From contig NZ_JALIGC010000034.1 of assembly GCF_024764775.1 (NCBI RefSeq), positions 186,001 to 250,000 of the forward strand: DNA of 64,000 bases, read 5' to 3'. The notes under the pieces were generated by a model, which worked only from the letters and a program-made list of their open reading frames with translations, did not search any database and was not told where the DNA came from. Of this stretch, positions 1 to 8,583 are shown piece after piece. The position numbers were made by a program, and so were the translations under genes. The DNA is from Scandinavium manionii. GTDB taxonomy: Bacteria; Pseudomonadota; Gammaproteobacteria; Enterobacterales; Enterobacteriaceae. Numbering within the stretch: position 1 is the first letter of the stretch; each line of letters starts with the position of its first letter.

Positions 1-88
1 TATAACTGGCAATGTTATTACTGACGGTGTTCAGTGCCGCCTGAGCCGCACCGAGCCCACTCATTGCGCTATTCATTAAACTGGACAT
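1..88 (-). CDS. flgK: Flagellar hook-filament junction protein FlgK (N-terminal fragment)
   Basis: Only the first 29 codons are inside the window. They read MSSLMNSAMSGLGAAQAALN and onward, the typical FlgK N-terminus that forms the coiled-coil D0 domain. The start ATG at 88 has an AGGAA Shine-Dalgarno sequence just upstream. FlgK (HAP1) is exported by the flagellar type III apparatus and joins hook to filament. It follows flgJ on the same strand after 74 bp that hold a sigma-28 promoter, so it can be made both by read-through from the rod/hook operon and as a late gene. Confidence 0.95.
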   Translation of the reverse strand, partial: MSSLMNSAMSGLGAAQAALNTVSNNIASY

Positions 89-129
89 GGAGGTTCCTTT
101 ATTCTTTTAGACACGAGTCCTGACCTGAA

Positions 130-156
130 TTATCGGCACCGATCAGCTGAACTTGA
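130..156 (-). promoter_or_regulatory. Sigma-28 (FliA) promoter of flgK
   Basis: On the minus strand the sequence is TCAAGTTC, then 11 bases, then GCCGATAA. This matches the FliA consensus TAAAGTTT-N11-GCCGATAA perfectly in the -10 and at six of eight positions in the -35. It lies in the flgJ-flgK gap, where the class 3 flgKL promoter is known in E. coli and Salmonella. Confidence 0.85.
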
Positions 157-162
157 GGCGTT

Positions 163-1116
163 TCAGAACAGATTTTCGATATCGTTGCCGTAAGCCTTGC
201 CCACCTTTTCGCTCATCGATTTCAGCTGTTGGATCATCCCGGTCAGCTTGCGAGCATAGTTCGGGTCAGTGGCATAACCGGCCTTCTGTAGTGCCTGTGC
301 GCCCTGCTCCGGCGTCGAAGCTGAGGTCACGGCGGCATAGCGCGGGTTACGCGTCAACAGGCCAACGTAGTCGGACAACGCTTCAAGATACGAGGCATAG
401 ACGCGGAAACGGGCTTTCACCTTCTTCATCTCACCGTTTTCATATTCGCTGGTGGTGATTTCCGTAACTTTGCCTTTCCAGTCAGCAGAGGCCTTCACGC
501 CGAACAGGTTAAAGCTCGGCTCACCGTTTTCACGGCGGATCTGCCGCTGGCCCCAGCCTGATTCCAGCGCCGCCTGGGCGAGGATCAGGTGATGCGGAAT
601 GCCGCTCTGCTCACTGGCAAGCTTCGCCGGAAGGGAAAGCTGGGCCAGGAAGTCGTGGCTGTCGCCGGGCACATCGGCGGCATCAGAGGCACTTGGCGTT
701 TTCGGCAAGGCCTTGTGTACCATCTGCGTCAGCGCCGAATTCTGATAGCGGGTGACGGTTTCGAGATCAAACTTGAGCGGCACCTGGGCAGGCAACTCTT
801 TCGGCCCGTCCTGATTCGCGGTCATCTGTTTGACCATCTCATCTGCCAGCCCTAACCCTTTGCCCGCCGTCATTTGCTGGGCAATCTGCTGATCGTACAT
901 ACTGGTGTAAAGACGCGACTGGTCGCTGCTGAATAAACCGTCTTTGGGCAGCGCGTCACGCATACTTTTCAGCATCATCTGCACAAACATACCTTCGACC
1001 TGCCGGGCCACAGGCTTTACGTTCGCCTGTGGGTCTTTCCCGGCACTGATTTTCAGCTCATTCAGCGATTGCGCGTCCCAGGCCGCGCTGCTCATCAGTT
1101 TGCTGTCGCCGAGCAT
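163..1116 (-). CDS. flgJ: Flagellar rod-cap and peptidoglycan hydrolase FlgJ
   Basis: The 317-residue product matches FlgJ over its whole length (about 313 in E. coli). The N-terminal ~100 residues form the rod-capping domain (VARQVEGMFVQMMLKSMRDA near 36-55). The C-terminal half is a glucosaminidase domain with ALESGWG around Glu185 and a second conserved Glu at 224, the residues linked to catalysis in Salmonella FlgJ. It acts in the periplasm, scaffolding rod assembly while opening the peptidoglycan. Its ATG overlaps the flgI stop by one base (TGATG), which implies translational coupling. Confidence 0.97.
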   Translation of the reverse strand: MLGDSKLMSSAAWDAQSLNELKISAGKDPQANVKPVARQVEGMFVQMMLKSMRDALPKDGLFSSDQSRLYTSMYDQQIAQQMTAGKGLGLADEMVKQMTANQDGPKELPAQVPLKFDLETVTRYQNSALTQMVHKALPKTPSASDAADVPGDSHDFLAQLSLPAKLASEQSGIPHHLILAQAALESGWGQRQIRRENGEPSFNLFGVKASADWKGKVTEITTSEYENGEMKKVKARFRVYASYLEALSDYVGLLTRNPRYAAVTSASTPEQGAQALQKAGYATDPNYARKLTGMIQQLKSMSEKVGKAYGNDIENLF

Positions 1117-2213
1117 CAGATAATTTCCACTTTGGCACGCAGGCAGCCTGCGGTTTGCATCGACTGAAGAATCGACATCAGCTCCAGCGGCGAGGCCCCC
1201 AGCGTGTTCAGCGCGCGAACGACGTTGTTCAGGTTGGCGCTGGAGCGAATGCTCTGCATCGCCCCCCCGCTCTGACGCAGATCGATTTGCGTCTGCGGCG
1301 TCACCACCGTCGAACCACCTGCAAACGCCGTATCCGGCTGGCTGACCTGCGCGGAACGGTTCACCGTCACCGACAGATTGCCCTGTGCCACAGCACAGTT
1401 GTCGAGGGTCACTTCGCGATTCATCACCACCGAACCGGTACGGGAGTTGATGATCACTTTCGCATCCTGCGGCGTGACGTTCACGTCGAGGTTTTGAATA
1501 TCTGCCAGCATCCGCACCTGATTGCTGCCGCCGCTGGAAGCCTGAATCTGTACGGTACGCGCATCCAGTGCCGTCGCATTACCGAAGCCGCCGCGACGGT
1601 TGATGGTGTCAGCAATCTGCTGCGCCATGCCGAAATCGTCTTCATTCAGCTGCAGGTTAATGGTGTTACCCGCGCCGAACTGGCTCGGCAATTCACGCTC
1701 GATGGTTGCACCGTTGGTGATACGCCCGCCGTTAAGCTGATTCACCTGCACGCTGCTGCCCCCCGCCGAGGCACCCGCCCCGCCGACCAGAATATTACCC
1801 TGAGCTAAGGCATAAACCTGGCTGTCGACACCTTTTAACGGCGTCATCAGCAGCGTACCGCCGCGCAGACTTTTGGCGTTACCCATCGACGACACGACGA
1901 CGTCAATGTTCTGCCCCTGACGACCAAAGGCCGGCAGCTGTGCGGTGACCATCACCGCCGCCACGTTTTTCAGCTGCATGTTGGTGCCCGCCGGGACGGT
2001 TATCCCGAGCTGCGACAACATGTTGTTCAGGGTTTGGGTGGTAAATGGCGTCTGCGTGGTCTGGTCACCCGTCCCGTCCAGACCGACAACCAGCCCGTAG
2101 CCAATTAATGAGTTTTGCCGCACGCCCTGTACGCTGGTGAGGTCGCGAATGCGATCGGCCTGGGCGAAACCTGCCAGCAGGACCAGAGCAATGCCAACCA
2201 GAGTTTTAAACAT
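1116..2213 (-). CDS. flgI: Flagellar P-ring protein FlgI
   Basis: The 365-residue product has a Sec signal peptide (about residues 1-19, ending AQA) followed by the conserved DRIRDLTSVQGVRQNSLIGY segment of FlgI. Similarity to the E. coli protein continues to the C-terminal CLRAKVEII. FlgI polymerises around the rod in the peptidoglycan layer as the P-ring bushing. The two cysteines that form the stabilising disulfide are present (CAVAQGN and AGCLRAK). It lies between flgH and flgJ in the usual operon order. Confidence 0.97.
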   Translation of the reverse strand: MFKTLVGIALVLLAGFAQADRIRDLTSVQGVRQNSLIGYGLVVGLDGTGDQTTQTPFTTQTLNNMLSQLGITVPAGTNMQLKNVAAVMVTAQLPAFGRQGQNIDVVVSSMGNAKSLRGGTLLMTPLKGVDSQVYALAQGNILVGGAGASAGGSSVQVNQLNGGRITNGATIERELPSQFGAGNTINLQLNEDDFGMAQQIADTINRRGGFGNATALDARTVQIQASSGGSNQVRMLADIQNLDVNVTPQDAKVIINSRTGSVVMNREVTLDNCAVAQGNLSVTVNRSAQVSQPDTAFAGGSTVVTPQTQIDLRQSGGAMQSIRSSANLNNVVRALNTLGASPLELMSILQSMQTAGCLRAKVEII

Positions 2214-2224
2214 AATTCACCTCG

Positions 2225-2923
2225 TTACATCGGCGATAAGTTAAGGAAGAAGCGCTGCAGCCAGCCCATGTTCTGCGCTTCATTGATGTAGCCGTTACCG
2301 ACGTACTCAATACGGGCGTCAGCCACCTGGGTCGACGGCACGGTGTTGCTGCCGCTGATGGTGCGCGGGTTCACGACGCCAGAGAAACGAATGAATTCGG
2401 TGCCCTGGTTAATGGCGATTTGTTTCTCGCCCACCACGTGCAGGTTGCCGTTGGCGAGCACCTGATCGACGGTGACCGTCAGCGTTCCGCTGAAGGTGTT
2501 GCTGGCGTTGGCGCCGCCTTTACCGTTAAAGGAGTTGCCGCCAGAGGCGTCCACATCGGCGCGCGCATTGCCAAACAGGCCCTGCAGATAACGCGGCACG
2601 GTGTCGAAGCCGAAATTGGTTTTGCCATCGCGGCTGGCATTCGCCGACGAGCTCTTGGATGCGCTGACGTTTTCTTGCAGCTGGATGGTCAGCGTGTCGC
2701 CAATATTGCGCGGGCGTCGGTCTTCGAACAGCGGCTGATAGCCGTAGTTAATCGGCTGCGCGCTCTGGAAAATCGAGCCATTGACCACCGGCACCGGGCC
2801 AGGAACAGGCTGTGCGGTTGTCGCCCCTTCCACCAGCGGTTTGGAGGGAATCAATGCGCATCCGGACTGTGTCAGGGCCAGGACCACGAAAAGCGGATAA
2901 CGAAACGCTGAGGTTTTTTGCAT
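2225..2923 (-). CDS. flgH: Flagellar L-ring lipoprotein FlgH
   Basis: The product is 232 residues, the same length as E. coli FlgH. A type II signal peptide ends in the lipobox LTQSGC with the acylated Cys at 22. The mature part carries the strongly conserved block GYQPLFEDRRPRNIGDTLTI. FlgH forms the outer-membrane L-ring that surrounds the rod. The ATG at 2923 is chosen because the MQK start matches the family. Confidence 0.97.
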   Translation of the reverse strand: MQKTSAFRYPLFVVLALTQSGCALIPSKPLVEGATTAQPVPGPVPVVNGSIFQSAQPINYGYQPLFEDRRPRNIGDTLTIQLQENVSASKSSSANASRDGKTNFGFDTVPRYLQGLFGNARADVDASGGNSFNGKGGANASNTFSGTLTVTVDQVLANGNLHVVGEKQIAINQGTEFIRFSGVVNPRTISGSNTVPSTQVADARIEYVGNGYINEAQNMGWLQRFFLNLSPM

Positions 2924-2979
2924 TGCTTTTTATCTTCTGAATCAAAAATCCGGTGCAGGAAATCTGCACCGGTGACGTC

Positions 2980-3762
2980 TTACAGCTGGGTGAGTTTTTG
3001 CAGCATCTGGTCGGTGGTCGACACCGCTTTGCTGTTGATCTCATACGCGCGCTGCACCTGAATCATGTTGACCAGCTCTTCCGCCACGTTGACGTTGGAG
3101 GTTTCGACATAACCCTGATACAGCAGGCCCGCACCGTTCAGGCCCGGCGTGCTGTCGTTCGGCGCGCCAGACGCCTGGGTTTCGGTGTAGAGGTTTTCAC
3201 CCATACTTTCCAGACCTGCATCGTTCATGAAGGTGGTCAGATTCAGCTGGCCAACCTGCACCGGGTTGGTTTGCCCTTGCTGGGTCACGCTCACCACGCC
3301 GTCACGCCCTATGGTAATGCTCAGGGTGTTGGCCGGGATGGTGATCGCCGGCTGCACCGGGAAACCGCCCGCAGTCACCAGCTGGCCGTTCTGGTCAACC
3401 TGGAACGAACCGTCACGGGTGTACGCCGACGTGCCGTCCGGCAGCAGCACCTGGAAGAAGCCTTCACCTTTGATGGCAACGTCTTTGCTGTTGTCGGTCT
3501 GAGACAGGTTGCCCTGAGTGTGAATACGTTCGGTCGCTACCGGACGAACACCGGTACCGATTTGCAGGCCAGAAGGCAGCGTGGTCTGCTCGGACGATTG
3601 CGCCCCCGGCTGACGGACGGTCTGGTAAAGCAGGTCTTCAAAGACCGCACGCTGACGCTTGAAACCGTTGGTGCTGACGTTCGCCAGGTTGTTGGCGATA
3701 ACGTCCATGTTGGTTTGCTGGGCGTCGAGGCCGGTTTTGGCAATCCATAATGAACTGATCAT
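2980..3762 (-). CDS. flgG: Flagellar distal rod protein FlgG
   Basis: The 260-residue product has the N-terminal rod/hook motif (ANNLANVSTNGFKRQRAVFE) and a C-terminal helix ending VQRAYEINSKAVSTTDQMLQ, both typical of FlgG. The termini form the D0 coiled coil and the centre is the beta-rich D1 domain. FlgG is the major distal rod subunit crossing the periplasm. It follows flgF after 12 bp in one transcription unit. Confidence 0.97.
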   Translation of the reverse strand: MISSLWIAKTGLDAQQTNMDVIANNLANVSTNGFKRQRAVFEDLLYQTVRQPGAQSSEQTTLPSGLQIGTGVRPVATERIHTQGNLSQTDNSKDVAIKGEGFFQVLLPDGTSAYTRDGSFQVDQNGQLVTAGGFPVQPAITIPANTLSITIGRDGVVSVTQQGQTNPVQVGQLNLTTFMNDAGLESMGENLYTETQASGAPNDSTPGLNGAGLLYQGYVETSNVNVAEELVNMIQVQRAYEINSKAVSTTDQMLQKLTQL

Positions 3763-3774
3763 AGGTATCCTTTA

Positions 3775-4533
3775 TTAGCTCATCGATAACAGCTGATTGG
3801 CTTTAGAGGCGTTGTCATCGACGCTGCTAATCACCTTCATCTGCATTTCAAAACGTCGGGAGCTGGCAATCATGTCAGCCATCGCCGCCACCGGTTTGAC
3901 GTTACTGCCTTCCAGCACGCCGGATTGCAGAGTGATTGTCGGGTCAGATTGCAGGACCGGCCCGCGGGTGGCCTGGGCGGCCGCCGTTAAGCGGAACATG
4001 CCGTCGTCACCACGAATGACTTCGGTATTGGCGGCTTTCACCAGCTTCAGCTTGCCGACGGGCGAAATGGTGTTCGCCGGGTCGCCCGGGTTCAGCGCCG
4101 AAATGGTGCCGTCGGTTGCGATGGTGACCTGCGAGCCTTCCGGCACCATCACCGGACCGCCGCCGTCGCCAATCACCGGATTGCCCTGAATGGTCAACTG
4201 ACCGCCAGGTGTCACCTGAATGTTACCGTTGCGGGTGTAGCCTTCCGTACCGTCCGCGCCCTGCACCGCTAGCCAGCCATCCTGCTGTAACGCCACGTCC
4301 AGTGGACGGGCGGTGTAGTCAAGCTGACCAGGCGTCATGTCGGCACCTGGCGTGGAGCCGGTCACCAGGGTTCGGGTCTGATACGTTTCGCCATTGACTG
4401 GCACGGCGCGCAGTGCGGTCAGTTGTGCGCGAAAGCCCGGCGTGGAGGTGTTGGCGAGGTTGCTCGCGGTAACACCCTGCATTTCCATCGTCTGGCTGGC
4501 CGCGCCCATCGCGGTATATATTGCGTGATCCAT
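3775..4533 (-). CDS. flgF: Flagellar proximal rod protein FlgF
   Basis: The 252-residue product begins MDHAIYTAMGAASQTMEMQG, the FlgF start, and carries the rod motif ASNLANTSTPGFRAQL at about 24-39. The C-terminal helix (SSRRFEMQMKVISSVDDNAS) is conserved. FlgF forms part of the proximal rod with FlgB and FlgC and is exported through the flagellar type III system. Confidence 0.96.
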   Translation of the reverse strand: MDHAIYTAMGAASQTMEMQGVTASNLANTSTPGFRAQLTALRAVPVNGETYQTRTLVTGSTPGADMTPGQLDYTARPLDVALQQDGWLAVQGADGTEGYTRNGNIQVTPGGQLTIQGNPVIGDGGGPVMVPEGSQVTIATDGTISALNPGDPANTISPVGKLKLVKAANTEVIRGDDGMFRLTAAAQATRGPVLQSDPTITLQSGVLEGSNVKPVAAMADMIASSRRFEMQMKVISSVDDNASKANQLLSMS

Positions 4534-4553
4534 GAAGCCGTCCCGTCAGGCGC

Positions 4554-5816
4554 TTAGCGCAGGTTAACCAGGGTATTGAGGATCTGATCCTGGGTTTTGA
4601 TGGTCTGCGCGTTCGACTGATAGTTACGCTGCGCGACAATCATGTTCACCAGTTCTTTACTCAGATCGACATTGGATGCTTCCAGCGCGCCGTTAGTCAG
4701 GGTGCCGAAATTGCCGGTGCCTGCGGTGCCAAGCAACGCCACGCCGGAAGACTGCGTCGCTGACCAGACGTTATCGCCTTCAGATTGCAGACCTTCGTTG
4801 TTGGCGAAGTTCGCCAGCGTGATTTGGCCCAGCAGCTGGTTTTGCTCGTTGGAATAGTTCCCGACCACGGTACCGTCGTCGTTAATCTGATAGCTCACCA
4901 GGTTGCCCGGCTTGTAGCCGTTCTGGTTGGTAGCGACGATATCGTTTGAGCCGGTGTTCTGCTGCATGGAGTTCTGGAAACTCAGCTGGAAGGTGCTGTC
5001 AGCGGAGCCGTTCAGGGAAGCCAGGTTGAGGGTAATCTCCGGTTGTGCGCCCGGAACCAATGGCTGCAACTCACCAGCCGCGTTGTATTTCGCAACGCCT
5101 TCCAGCGTCCCATTATCATTGAATTGCATCTGCGCCTGCGGCTTCTGCCCCCCAGCCGCAGCGGCCACGCTCGAATCCTGGGTATACACATCCCAGGTGT
5201 TAGCGTCGGTTTTGACGTAATAGATGTTCATGTCGTGGGAGTTACCCAGACTGTCGAACACCGTCACGGTGCCTTTCTTGTTATAGGTATCCGCGTTGGT
5301 GGCATCGAACGGCGTTTTCGTCGGTACCGCATCGGTGGAGTTCAGGTTGATTTGCATTGCCGCCGTAGAGGTCGCTTTCGCCGCCATCAGGGTGTTCGGA
5401 ATGCTTAAGCCAACCGGGTTCGCGCCCTGCTGGATGGTCGGCGGCGTGCCGGTCGCCGGATAGCCGGTCAACTGCAGACCCTGCATGTTCACCAGATTAC
5501 GGTTTTCGTCCAATTTGAACTGACCGTTACGGCTGTAATACACGGAGCCGTTGGCGTCGGTCATACGGAAGAAGCCGCTCTGGCTGATAGCCACGTCGAG
5601 CGCACGACCCGTACTGGTGGTGGTGCCGTCGTTAAAGTCCTGGGTGATACCCGCGACTTTTACGCCAAGGCCGACTTTAGAACCGGCAAACATATCGGCG
5701 AACGAGGCGGTACCGGCTTTAAAGCCGTAGGTCGCGGAGTTGGCGATGTTGTTGCCAATCACGTCGAGGTTGGTGGACGCGGCGTTCAGGCCGCTGACCG
5801 CTTGAGAGAAGGCCAT
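4554..5816 (-). CDS. flgE: Flagellar hook protein FlgE
   Basis: The 420-residue product begins MAFSQAVSGLNAASTNLDVI and contains IGNNIANSATYGFKAG, the FlgE N-terminal motif. It ends with the conserved MIVAQRNYQSNAQTIKTQDQ helix. It is somewhat longer than E. coli FlgE (about 402), with the extra length in the surface-exposed central domains that usually vary. About 120 copies build the hook. FlgD, encoded just upstream, is its assembly cap. Confidence 0.97.
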   Translation of the reverse strand: MAFSQAVSGLNAASTNLDVIGNNIANSATYGFKAGTASFADMFAGSKVGLGVKVAGITQDFNDGTTTSTGRALDVAISQSGFFRMTDANGSVYYSRNGQFKLDENRNLVNMQGLQLTGYPATGTPPTIQQGANPVGLSIPNTLMAAKATSTAAMQINLNSTDAVPTKTPFDATNADTYNKKGTVTVFDSLGNSHDMNIYYVKTDANTWDVYTQDSSVAAAAGGQKPQAQMQFNDNGTLEGVAKYNAAGELQPLVPGAQPEITLNLASLNGSADSTFQLSFQNSMQQNTGSNDIVATNQNGYKPGNLVSYQINDDGTVVGNYSNEQNQLLGQITLANFANNEGLQSEGDNVWSATQSSGVALLGTAGTGNFGTLTNGALEASNVDLSKELVNMIVAQRNYQSNAQTIKTQDQILNTLVNLR

Positions 5817-5843
5817 GTCTTAACTCCTGATAAGGTTGAAGGC

Positions 5844-6536
5844 TTAAATAATCTGACGAACTTCGTCGAGCGTGGTGGTGCCATACGTTCCGAGATCCAG
5901 CAGATTACCGCTGCTTCCCTTCGTCACCCCTTGCACCAGTGCGAACTGGAGCGGTTGAGCCACCAGCTGCGTGCCGTTGGTGCTGGCGGCAATCGAGACG
6001 TTATATGCGCCGTCCGGGACAGTAGAGCCATCAGCGGCGGTACCGTCCCAGGTAAAGCTGTGAACGCCTGCGGTGAGGCTGCCGAGATCCATGGTGCGGA
6101 TCACTTTGCCGCTGGCGTCGGTGACGGTCGCGGTGGCTTTGTCGGCGGCCTGGGTCAGCTCAACGCCAAACGGTGTAGTGCTGGCATTGCCGTCGGTATC
6201 CGAGCCTGCAAGCACCACGGAGCCAGGGATCATCACCCCGTGACCAATCAGCGAGGTGGCCTGTAAAGACTGGCTGTTATCAATCTGTCCGGAAATAGAC
6301 CCGAGCGTGGTGTTGAGCTTCTCAATCCCGCTGACGGTGCTGATCTGCGCCAGCTGAGAAGTCAGCTGACTGTTGTCCATTGGATTGGTCGGGTCCTGGT
6401 TTTTCAGCTGAGCCACCAGCAGCGTCAGGAAGCTGCTTTGCAGGTCCGACGCATTACTGGTCGTCAGACTGCCACTGGTCGCTGTGGTGGTTGCGCCCGT
6501 GCTGGTCGGGTCATTCACATTCACGGCAATAGACAT
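5844..6536 (-). CDS. flgD: Flagellar hook-cap scaffold FlgD
   Basis: The 230-residue product shows the FlgD core motif (FLTLLVAQLKNQDPTNPMDN) at about residues 37-56. A FlgD-type Ig-like/Tudor domain follows, with VIRTMDLGSLTAGVHSFTWD. FlgD sits on the growing hook and is discarded after hook completion. The Ser/Thr/Ala-rich N-terminus carries the export signal and is low complexity, as is normal. Confidence 0.96.
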   Translation of the reverse strand: MSIAVNVNDPTSTGATTTATSGSLTTSNASDLQSSFLTLLVAQLKNQDPTNPMDNSQLTSQLAQISTVSGIEKLNTTLGSISGQIDNSQSLQATSLIGHGVMIPGSVVLAGSDTDGNASTTPFGVELTQAADKATATVTDASGKVIRTMDLGSLTAGVHSFTWDGTAADGSTVPDGAYNVSIAASTNGTQLVAQPLQFALVQGVTKGSSGNLLDLGTYGTTTLDEVRQII

Positions 6537-6547
6537 CGTTATCTCCG

Positions 6548-6952
6548 TTACTGACCGAGGGTCAGCGTTTTGAGCATCATGCTCTTGACGGTGTTGAGTA
6601 CTTCAACGTTGGCCTGGTAGCTGCGGGAAGCGGACATGGTGTTGACCATTTCCTCGACCACATCGACGTTCGGCATCTTCACGTATCCTTTAGCATCCGC
6701 CAGCGGATTGCCCGGCTGGTATACCAGCTTGAACGGGTCCTGACTCTCCACCACATCGGCCACTTTTACGCCGCCGGTCGCTGCCCCTGTTGGCGCATCA
6801 ACCTGGAACACCACCTGTTTGGCGCGGTACGGTTGACCGTCCGGGCCGGTGACGCTGTCGGCGTTGGCGAGGTTACTGGCGGCGACGTTCAGGCGCTTGG
6901 ACTGCGCCGTCAGCGCCGAACCGGCAACGTCAAAAATATTCAGTAGAGCCAT
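6548..6952 (-). CDS. flgC: Flagellar proximal rod protein FlgC
   Basis: The 134-residue product matches FlgC (134 in E. coli). It starts MALLNIFDVAGSALTAQSKR, has the AASNLANADS rod motif at about 24-33, and ends with the SRSYQANVEVLNTVKSMMLK helix. It is a proximal rod subunit. Its ATG lies 3 bp after the flgB stop, consistent with coupled translation. Confidence 0.97.
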   Translation of the reverse strand: MALLNIFDVAGSALTAQSKRLNVAASNLANADSVTGPDGQPYRAKQVVFQVDAPTGAATGGVKVADVVESQDPFKLVYQPGNPLADAKGYVKMPNVDVVEEMVNTMSASRSYQANVEVLNTVKSMMLKTLTLGQ

Positions 6953-6955
6953 GAA

Positions 6956-7369
6956 TTAGTTCCCCTGTAGCACGGTCATCATGCTGCGGATTTGCCCACC
7001 CAACACGGTCAAGCCGGTCTGGTATTGCAGGCTGTTATCGGCGAATTGCGTGCGCTCCCGGTCCATATCGACGGTGTTGCCGTCCATTGATGGCTGGTCA
7101 GGTACCCGATACATCAGGTCTACAGAAGGGGCGGACATCGCCTGGGCTGGAATATGGCGTTCGGAGGTCAGCGTGAGTGACACGCTGCTGGTTTCCGCGC
7201 GCCCGCTTTCCATCACTTTTTTCAGTTCTGACGCAAAATCGACATCGCGCGCCTGATACCCCGGGGTATCGGCGTTAGCAATGTTTGAGGCCAGGATTTC
7301 CTGACGCTGGGCGCGCAGGTTCAACGCTTCCTGTTGAAAACGTAGCGCGGCGTCGAGTTTATCGAGCAT
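6956..7369 (-). CDS. flgB: Flagellar proximal rod protein FlgB
   Basis: The 137-residue product starts MLDKLDAALRFQQEALNLRA and has LASNIANADTPGYQARDVDF, the FlgB rod signature. FlgB is the first gene of the operon reading flgB-C-D-E-F-G-H-I-J toward the left edge. The rod built from FlgB, FlgC, FlgF and FlgG attaches to the MS ring via FliE. An AGGAGA-type ribosome site precedes the ATG, and the shared flgB/flgA control region lies just upstream. Confidence 0.97.
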   Translation of the reverse strand: MLDKLDAALRFQQEALNLRAQRQEILASNIANADTPGYQARDVDFASELKKVMESGRAETSSVSLTLTSERHIPAQAMSAPSVDLMYRVPDQPSMDGNTVDMDRERTQFADNSLQYQTGLTVLGGQIRSMMTVLQGN

Positions 7370-7457
7370 GTCTCCTCCGCTGATGGCAATAGTTCATTCA
7401 GCGTTCAGATTAATCCCAATTTTTGGCCGCCATCGTCGGAATAAAAGCAAAATGCAT

Positions 7458-7473
7458 CGCTATTTGTTGCGTT
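7458..7473 (-). promoter_or_regulatory. FlhD4C2 binding box between flgA and flgB
   Basis: On the minus strand the site reads AACGC, AAC, AAATAGCG. This is an exact match to the FlhD4C2 half-box AA(C/T)G(C/G)-N2/3-AAATA(A/G)CG. It lies in the 160 bp between the divergent flgB and flgA starts, where the class 2 promoters of both operons are expected. The second half-site was not resolved by eye. Confidence 0.7.
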
Positions 7474-7529
7474 GATGCTCTTCGTTAACAGGTAAAATTC
7501 GGCTATTCCCTGACAAACCGGAGATAGCA

Positions 7530-8189
7530 ATGCGAAACCTGAAGAGCACCCTCACGCTGACGTTTGCACTCCTGAGCCCGGCGGCCATGGCGCAGGATCT
7601 CACCCAGCAGCTGACGGATTTTTTCAGCCACCGCCTTGCAGGCTTCAGTGATTCGGTGGTGGTTAACGTGCGCAGCCCTGACACGCAGCTACCGCAGTGT
7701 GAACAGCCTGCGTTAACCGTGATGGGCAATACCCGTCTGTGGGGAAATCAGACCGTCGTAGCGCAGTGCGAAGCGGAAAAAAAATACATTCAGGTGATGG
7801 TTGAAGCGACAGGGAATTATGTGGTGGCTGCGCAGTCTGTGCCACGCGGTGCGGTCCTACAACCCGGCAGCGTAGCGCTGAAACGTGGACGTCTCGACCA
7901 GTTGCCGCCACGCACCATGCTTGATATAAACCAGGCGCAGGATGCGGTGACTATGCGTGACCTGGCACCCGGACAGGCCATTCAGCTGTCGATGTTACGC
8001 CAGTCCTGGCGCGTAAAAGCCGGGCAAAAAGTCCAGGTCATTGCCAGTGGCGATGGCTTTAGCGTCAATGGCGAAGGCCAGGCGTTAAACAATGCCGCCG
8101 TCGCCCAAAATGCTCGCGTTAGAATGCCGTCAGGCCAGGTGGTGAGCGGTCAGGTGGATTCGGATGGGAATATTCTGATTAATCTATAA
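7530..8189 (+). CDS. flgA: P-ring assembly chaperone FlgA
   Basis: The 219-residue product has a clear Sec signal peptide (about 1-21, ending AMA-QD). A SAF-type domain follows, with VPRGAVLQPGSV and DLAPGQAIQLSMLRQ, and a C-terminal beta domain ends SGQVDSDGNILINL. FlgA is a periplasmic chaperone for FlgI ring formation. It is transcribed divergently from flgB and is followed by flgM, which also has its own sigma-28 promoter. Confidence 0.96.
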   Translation: MRNLKSTLTLTFALLSPAAMAQDLTQQLTDFFSHRLAGFSDSVVVNVRSPDTQLPQCEQPALTVMGNTRLWGNQTVVAQCEAEKKYIQVMVEATGNYVVAAQSVPRGAVLQPGSVALKRGRLDQLPPRTMLDINQAQDAVTMRDLAPGQAIQLSMLRQSWRVKAGQKVQVIASGDGFSVNGEGQALNNAAVAQNARVRMPSGQVVSGQVDSDGNILINL

Positions 8190-8195
8190 TGCATA

Positions 8196-8222
8196 TAAAG
8201 ATTCTGCAGAGCCTGCCGATAA
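8196..8222 (+). promoter_or_regulatory. Sigma-28 (FliA) promoter of flgM
   Basis: The sequence is TAAAGATT, 11 bases, GCCGATAA, which differs from the FliA consensus at one position in the -35 box. It begins 7 bp after the flgA stop and about 60 bp before flgM. This is the position of the class 3 promoter that lets FliA drive its own anti-sigma factor. Confidence 0.9.
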
Positions 8223-8282
8223 ATAATAAACAAGTGATGATGGCAGGCAGTAACGCCACGAAACCTCGATGAGGACAGGACA

Positions 8283-8579
8283 ATGAGTATTGATCGTACA
8301 TCGCCCCTGAAGCCCGTTAACGCCGTCCAGTCGCGTGAGCCGAATGAAGCCCAGGCGCAGAAAGCCCGTCTGGACAAATCGTCGACCGCGAACAGCACTA
8401 ACGTGACGCTAAGCGAAGCGCAATCAAGCCTGATGCAACCGCGCAACAGCGATATCAATATGGAACGCGTCGAGGCCATGAAAACCGCTATCCGTAACGG
8501 TGAGCTGAAAATGGATACCGGCAAAATTGCCGATTCGTTGATTTCGGATACCCAGAGCTGGCTGCAGCAGAGTAAATAA
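8283..8579 (+). CDS. flgM: Anti-sigma-28 factor FlgM
   Basis: The 98-residue product begins MSIDRTSPLKPVNAVQSREP and ends SLISDTQSWLQQSK, as in enterobacterial FlgM (about 97). The C-terminal half (about 45-98) holds the helices that bind FliA. FlgM keeps FliA inactive until the hook is finished and FlgM is secreted. A GAGGACAGG ribosome site precedes the ATG. It is followed after 4 bp by flgN, its partner in export control. Confidence 0.96.
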   Translation: MSIDRTSPLKPVNAVQSREPNEAQAQKARLDKSSTANSTNVTLSEAQSSLMQPRNSDINMERVEAMKTAIRNGELKMDTGKIADSLISDTQSWLQQSK

Positions 8580-8583
8580 CAGA

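Noticed and set aside
2953..3750. 265-codon plus-strand open frame opposite flgG
   Set aside because: It is a shadow of flgG with no start signal and a composition that mirrors the antisense strand.
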